Shown: positions 60,256 through 64,000 of the stretch, piece after piece | How the letters are laid out: every line of letters starts with the position of its first letter | Position numbering within the stretch: the stretch's first letter is position 1 | Assembly: GCF_026241755.1 (NCBI RefSeq) | Contig: NZ_JAPJDA010000022.1 | Location: 16,591 to 80,590, forward strand | DNA length: 64,000 bases | Source: Salinimicrobium profundisediminis | GTDB lineage: Bacteria > Bacteroidota > Bacteroidia > Flavobacteriales > Flavobacteriaceae | Reading direction: 5' to 3' | Notes under the pieces: generated by a model | The model's input: the letters and a program-made list of their open reading frames with translations, nothing else | Databases searched by the model: none | Told to the model about the DNA's origin: nothing | Made by a program: the position numbers and the translations under genes

Positions 60256-60325
60256 TAGTCTTTAGTCTTTAGTCAATTGACGGTAGATTAACACTACCAT
60301 CTACAGTCTACCGTCTACGGTCTGA
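60256..60325. repeat. Heptamer array at the acyl-CoA dehydrogenase stop codon
   Basis: Ten units in frame: tagtctt, tagtctt, tagtcaa, ttgacgg, tagatta, acactac, catctac, agtctac, cgtctac, ggtctga. It ends two bases before the stop codon of the gene at 60328 and begins three bases after the GhrA-like ATG. Confidence 0.65.
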
Positions 60326-60327
60326 TT

Positions 60328-61692
60328 TTAGTTAACAAACGCACTATATCCCGTGATTGCCCTTCCTACAATAAGGGAGTTGATCTCTTTGGTGCCTTCA
60401 TAGCTGTAAATAGCTTCGGCATCGGCAACAAAACGGGCAACATCATACTCCAGGAGAATTCCGTTGCCGCCCATCACTTCCCGGGCCCTGCTAACCACAT
60501 CGCGCATTCGCATACTGGTATAGACTTTTGCCAGTGAAGCATGTTCATCCTTTAACAGACCCTGGTCCTGAAGTTCGGACAACCTGAAACAAAGGGTTTG
60601 CATAGAGGTGAGGTTGGCGATCATCTCTACCAGGTGATTTTGTATAAGCTGATAAGAGGCTATAGGTCTTCCAAACTGCTCTCTTTTTTTAGTGTATTTC
60701 AAAGCACTTTCATAAGCTCCCCTGGCACAACCCACAGCCTGCCAGGCTACCCCGGCGCGGGTCATTTTAAGCACTTTTGCTGTATCTCTAAAGGACTCTG
60801 CTTTTTGCAGTCGGTCGCTTTCCGGCACTTTACAATCGGTGAGCGTGATAAGTGCATTCTGCACAATACGCAGCGCCATCTTATCTTCCATTTTTTCGGC
60901 CTTAAAGCCGGGATTGTCCTTTCTTACCAGGAATCCTTTTACCTGGTTGGAGTCTTCATCGCGGGCCCAGATCACAATTACATCGGCAAAAGTGGCATTT
61001 CCAATCCATTTTTTCTGCCCGTTAAGCGCCCAGTTTTCTCCATCCCACTTACAGGTGGTTTCGAGTCCGCCGGCTGCGCCGCTGCCCACATTAGGTTCGG
61101 TAAGTCCAAAGGCGCCAATGGTTTCCAGGCGTTGCATCTTTGGGAGCCACTCCTCTTTTTGCTCATCGCTTCCGCAGAGATAGATAGAACCCATAGCCAG
61201 GCCGCTGTGAACGCCGAAAAAAGTGGAGATAGAAACATCTACCCGTGCAATTTCCTGTGCAATAACGCCCTCCATCAAAAATGGCAAATTGGGGCAGCCG
61301 TAGCCTTCATAAGGTACTCCGGCAATGTTGAGTTTTTTGAATTTCTCAATAATCTCGAATGGAAACTTCGCACGGTTCCAGTGGTCATTTACCAGCGGCC
61401 GCACTTCATCTTCTATGAAATTGCGCACCTTCAGCTGTAGTTCCCGCTGCTCTTCGGAAAGTTTCAGGTCGAGATTATAAAAATCGCCGTCAATAGGTGG
61501 CAGGTCGTGCTGACCTTTCCGGCGCTTGGTCTTCAGCATTTTCATGAGCCCCTTGAGCTGATTCTCATCCAGCTGCCCCAGGGTTTGCATAGCTTCTTGA
61601 AGATCTATTTGTTTATTGATCTTCGCCAGTTGGTCAAGATCAATGTTCTTTAACAGGTTAATGGTGTTTCTAACTTTTCCGAAGAAGGCCAT
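60328..61692 (-). CDS. Acyl-CoA dehydrogenase
   Basis: 454 residues, with an extra helical N-terminal region of about 70 residues (DLDQLAKINKQIDLQEAMQTLGQLDENQLKGLMKML) not found in classical members. The core has GAFGLTEPNVGSGAAGGLETTC, WALNGQKKWIGNATFADV (FAD contacts), REQFGRPIASYQL, EVMGGNGILLEYDVARFVADAEAIYSYEGTKEINSLIVG with the catalytic Glu in YEGTKEI, the glutaryl-CoA dehydrogenase-type position. Electrons would go to EtfAB (36018-37820). Confidence 0.9.
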   Translation of the reverse strand: MAFFGKVRNTINLLKNIDLDQLAKINKQIDLQEAMQTLGQLDENQLKGLMKMLKTKRRKGQHDLPPIDGDFYNLDLKLSEEQRELQLKVRNFIEDEVRPLVNDHWNRAKFPFEIIEKFKKLNIAGVPYEGYGCPNLPFLMEGVIAQEIARVDVSISTFFGVHSGLAMGSIYLCGSDEQKEEWLPKMQRLETIGAFGLTEPNVGSGAAGGLETTCKWDGENWALNGQKKWIGNATFADVIVIWARDEDSNQVKGFLVRKDNPGFKAEKMEDKMALRIVQNALITLTDCKVPESDRLQKAESFRDTAKVLKMTRAGVAWQAVGCARGAYESALKYTKKREQFGRPIASYQLIQNHLVEMIANLTSMQTLCFRLSELQDQGLLKDEHASLAKVYTSMRMRDVVSRAREVMGGNGILLEYDVARFVADAEAIYSYEGTKEINSLIVGRAITGYSAFVN

Positions 61693-61822
61693 AGTTTAAG
61701 GTTTTTCTAAAAATAGACATTAAACCAAAGGCAGCTTGTTAAAGCTTTCTCAAAGACTGGCATGCAGATGCCTTCGGGATTCGAATATTTGTTTTAAATT
61801 TCCTGTCAAAACAGAGATCATC

Positions 61823-62203
61823 ATGGGAATTTTTTCATCACTAATGGGCAATGCCGGTGCAGTTGACAATCAGGAACTACAATCCGATTTCGCGCAGCTG
61901 CTCTGTGATTCCGAAGTAATAGAAGCGGGTTTTAAAATATTTAGGGACACCTTTATCTTTACCAACAAACGGCTCATTTTGGTAGATAAACAGGGCCTCA
62001 CCGGAAGCAAGACCCAATATCTTTCAATAAGCTATAAGAGTATTTCCCGCTTTAGTGTAGAAACAGCCGGAACTTTTGATCTTGATGCCGAGCTGAAGAT
62101 ATGGATCTCTTCTGAACAGCATCCAAGTGTTTCCAGGAAGTTCAATAAATCTGTAAATGTTTATGAGGTGCAGAAGCTTTTGGCGCAACATGTACTAAAA
62201 TAG
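61823..62203 (+). CDS. Bacterial PH-domain protein (bPH_1/DUF1696)
   Basis: 126 residues from ATG 61823; the upstream extension of the frame has no family features. Core: GIFSSLMGNAGAVDNQELQSDFAQLL, IEAGFKIFRDTFIFTNKRLILVDKQG, KTQYLSISYKSISRFSVETAGTFDLDAELKIWISS. Such proteins bind other proteins; biochemical function is not known. Confidence 0.85.
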   Translation: MGIFSSLMGNAGAVDNQELQSDFAQLLCDSEVIEAGFKIFRDTFIFTNKRLILVDKQGLTGSKTQYLSISYKSISRFSVETAGTFDLDAELKIWISSEQHPSVSRKFNKSVNVYEVQKLLAQHVLK

Positions 62204-62282
62204 ACTTTTAGCAAAACTTTAGTTCCCTTCATTCCTTCGTCGCGAGCTACTTTTCTTAAATTCAGGCTGAAACATGAGGTGT

Positions 62283-62299
62283 CAAAAATGTCATTTTTG
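62283..62299. repeat. 17-bp palindrome with GGGACC flank
   Basis: CAAAAATGTCATTTTTG followed by GGACC, 24 bases before the SDR start codon. Confidence 0.75.
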
Positions 62300-62323
62300 G
62301 GACCTCTTCAAAAAGTTTAAGCT

Positions 62324-63220
62324 ATGAAAGATGACAATAAAGAAATGAAGCATCCACAAACGAAAGAAGCACAACCTCCTTTTAAAGATCAGGAGCGGCA
62401 GAAGGATACGCCGGGAAAAGAGGATAAAATGCAGCCCAAAGTAGACCACGGCGAGGATTCTTATGTTGGCTCCGGCAAGCTGGAGGGCAAAAATGCCATT
62501 ATTACCGGCGGCGACTCGGGGATTGGAAGAGCGGTGGCAATTGCTTTTGCACGAGAAGGAGCTAATGTTCTAATTTCTTACCTCGAAGAAGACGATGATG
62601 CAAAAGAAACTGCCAGATGGGTGATAAAGGCCGGGAAAAAGGCAATTTTGGTGCCGGGAGATGTAAGTGAAGAAGAGCATTGCAGCAAGATCGTCCAAAA
62701 AGCTGTAGATGAGTTTGGGCAGTTAGATATACTGGTGAACAATGCAGCCTTTCAAATGGCGAGAGAAAAGATACAGGATATTCCCAGTGAGGAGTGGGAC
62801 AAGACTTTCAAGACCAATATCTATTCAATGTTCTACCTGGTAAAAGCTGCCGAACCTCACATGAAACCAGGCAGTACAATTATTAATACCACTTCTATCA
62901 ACGCTTATAAACCGCACCCACAACTGCTGGCCTATGCTGCCACTAAAGGGGCTATTCAAAATTTCACAGCCAATCTCGGGCAAATTATGGCGCCAAAAGG
63001 AATCAGGGCCAATTGTGTAGCACCGGGGCCGGTGTGGACGCCATTGATCCCGTCTACCATGCCAATGGATGAGGTAGAAACCTTTGGGCAGGATACCCCG
63101 CTGGGAAGGCCGGGACAACCGTCTGAATTTGCGGCACCCTTTGTCTTACTGGCATCGGAAGGGTCCAGTTACATGACCGGTTCTACCGTGCAGGTTACGG
63201 GAGGAAGGCCCACTATTTAA
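62324..63220 (+). CDS. Short-chain dehydrogenase/reductase with charged N-terminal extension
   Basis: 298 residues; about 48 residues at the N terminus are hydrophilic and unstructured (KHPQTKEAQPPFKDQERQKD), then the SDR core: NAIITGGDSGIGRAVAIAF, ILVNNAAFQMA, INTTSINAY (catalytic Ser) and YAATKG (Tyr-x-x-x-Lys). This form matches the stress-linked YghA/GspA-type oxidoreductases; substrate unknown. It is preceded by the AT palindrome. Confidence 0.88.
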   Translation: MKDDNKEMKHPQTKEAQPPFKDQERQKDTPGKEDKMQPKVDHGEDSYVGSGKLEGKNAIITGGDSGIGRAVAIAFAREGANVLISYLEEDDDAKETARWVIKAGKKAILVPGDVSEEEHCSKIVQKAVDEFGQLDILVNNAAFQMAREKIQDIPSEEWDKTFKTNIYSMFYLVKAAEPHMKPGSTIINTTSINAYKPHPQLLAYAATKGAIQNFTANLGQIMAPKGIRANCVAPGPVWTPLIPSTMPMDEVETFGQDTPLGRPGQPSEFAAPFVLLASEGSSYMTGSTVQVTGGRPTI

Positions 63221-63244
63221 TATACCTTATTTTAGAGTTCATCA

Positions 63245-63856
63245 ATGCAGCATTTTTTGAAATCAGGATTTAAAGATCAGCACAAGTTTTTCACACAGGT
63301 AAAGAAGATCATCTTTCTTTTCCTGTTTGGCCTTGTATTGAGCATACCTTCCAATTTACAGGCACAGCTCATTGAGCCAAACAGCGAGGCAGTAGAAACC
63401 AGTGGTGATGTTATTTTGCTGGCTTTGCCGGCAACAGCAGCGCTCACTACCGTGGTGATGAAAGACAGGAAGGGATTTTGGCAATTCACCAAAGGTTTTG
63501 CTACCAACCTGGCTGTTACAGCAGGACTTAAATATGCCATTAATAAGCGGCGCCCGTTCAACAGTGGGGGGCAGGCCTTTCCCTCGGGGCATACGTCAAT
63601 TACCTTTCAGGCAGCTTCCTTTATTCACAAGAGGTATGGCTTTAAATACAGTATTCCCGGGTATGTGCTGGCTGGCTGGACGGCCTACAGCCGCATCAAT
63701 GCTACAAGGCATGACGGCTATGATATACTTGCCGGGGCGGTGGTAGGCATTGGGAGCAGTTTTATTTTTACCAGCCCTTACCAACGGGAAAATATGCAGC
63801 TCACCTTCTCCAGTGGCAACGATCAATACCTGCTGGGATTTGTGTACAGGTTTTGA
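63245..63856 (+). CDS. PAP2-family phosphatase
   Basis: 203 residues with several membrane segments and an N-terminal signal-like helix (KIIFLFLFGLVLSIPSNLQAQ). All three PAP2 motifs are present: KYAINKRRPF, FPSGHTSITFQ and SRINATRHDGYDI (catalytic His). It could remove phosphate from undecaprenyl diphosphate or phosphatidylglycerol phosphate. It follows the SDR gene by 24 bp on the same strand. Confidence 0.9.
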   Translation: MQHFLKSGFKDQHKFFTQVKKIIFLFLFGLVLSIPSNLQAQLIEPNSEAVETSGDVILLALPATAALTTVVMKDRKGFWQFTKGFATNLAVTAGLKYAINKRRPFNSGGQAFPSGHTSITFQAASFIHKRYGFKYSIPGYVLAGWTAYSRINATRHDGYDILAGAVVGIGSSFIFTSPYQRENMQLTFSSGNDQYLLGFVYRF

Positions 63857-63928
63857 AAAAGCGCAAATTCACAAACCTATTTGTAAGATTACATATTACT
63901 AAATCCAGTTCTTTTGAACTAATAAAAG

Positions 63929-63956
63929 AGGCTGTCTGAAAAGGCAGTCTTTTTTT
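63929..63956 (+). terminator. Terminator after the PAP2 gene, GGCTGTCT group
   Basis: GAGGCTGTCT and AGGCAGTCTT pair over about ten positions with three G-U, followed by seven T. Same end motif as the elements at 21221, 35954 and 39845. Confidence 0.75.
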
Positions 63957-64000
63957 GTATAAAAAGGTGGAGCTGCTTATTTTTAAAGTATGAGCAGAAA

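Overview
The window reads as chromosomal DNA of a member of the Flavobacteriaceae (Bacteroidota). Evidence: promoter-like TTG-N18-TAnnTTTG elements instead of E. coli-type -35/-10 boxes, few Shine-Dalgarno sequences, a LytTR regulator beside a TPR-histidine kinase, both soluble and membrane pyrophosphatases, DUF6122/2TM/DUF4870 small proteins, TonB-C mini-proteins, and a FolK-deoxynucleoside kinase fusion. The genus cannot be fixed from the sequence; a marine or halotolerant lineage near Gramella/Salegentibacter is a guess. The content is mostly housekeeping. No prophage, integron, CRISPR array or large island is visible.

Layout. 0-14 kb: a partial flavin disulfide reductase, PLP desulfhydrase-like enzyme, glucosaminidase lipoprotein, hemL, GH3-like protein, DUF2797 protein, AsmA-like protein, FolK-dNK fusion, TrmH-type methyltransferase and mutS. 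14.3-14.6 kb: tRNA-Gly(GCC) and tRNA-Leu(UAA) with a stray copy of the tRNA-Leu anticodon arm between them. 14.7-25 kb: MFS exporter, methyltransferase, ArsR regulator, five-PAS histidine kinase with a receiver protein, two acidic mini-lipoproteins, Kdo transferase, sugar aminotransferase, fabD. 25-33 kb: FMN-binding protein, fructosamine kinase, folA, 2TM protein, class V aminotransferase, asnA with a long leader, DUF427, EgtD-like methyltransferase, two TonB-C mini-proteins, thyA. 33-45 kb: CNT nucleoside transporter, bifunctional nuclease, etfA/etfB, pdhB, ppa, hppA, App1-like phosphatase, second dNK. 45-51 kb: repeat-filled spacers around small envelope proteins and the LytTR/TPR-kinase pair. 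51-64 kb: TolB-amidohydrolase, a 155-bp tandem array with perfect palindromes next to a RAYT-type transposase, a DUF5117-type metalloprotease, USP, hydroxyacid dehydrogenase, acyl-CoA dehydrogenase, PH-domain protein, SDR and PAP2 phosphatase.

The most interesting content is non-coding. (1) Upstream of asnA are two consecutive Asn-codon-rich reading frames, each followed by an intrinsic terminator and each with a credible antiterminator pairing: an apparent tandem attenuator sensing asparagine. (2) Short arrays of degenerate seven-base units sit directly at the stop codons of many genes, with a different unit at each locus. (3) A 17-bp palindrome, CAAAAATGSCATTTTTG, recurs in intergenic DNA throughout the window and once inside every 155-bp unit beside the RAYT gene. 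(4) That RAYT gene carries a REP-like inverted repeat inside its own coding sequence. (5) A composite REP block appears about four times at 45.2-45.9 and 50.5-51.1 kb.

Metabolic themes: folate and nucleotide supply (folK-dNK, folA, thyA, CNT transporter, dNK), envelope building (Kdo transferase, fabD, AsmA, glucosaminidase, TonB-C proteins, PAP2), and energy metabolism (ETF, PDH E1 beta, pyrophosphatases, acyl-CoA dehydrogenase).
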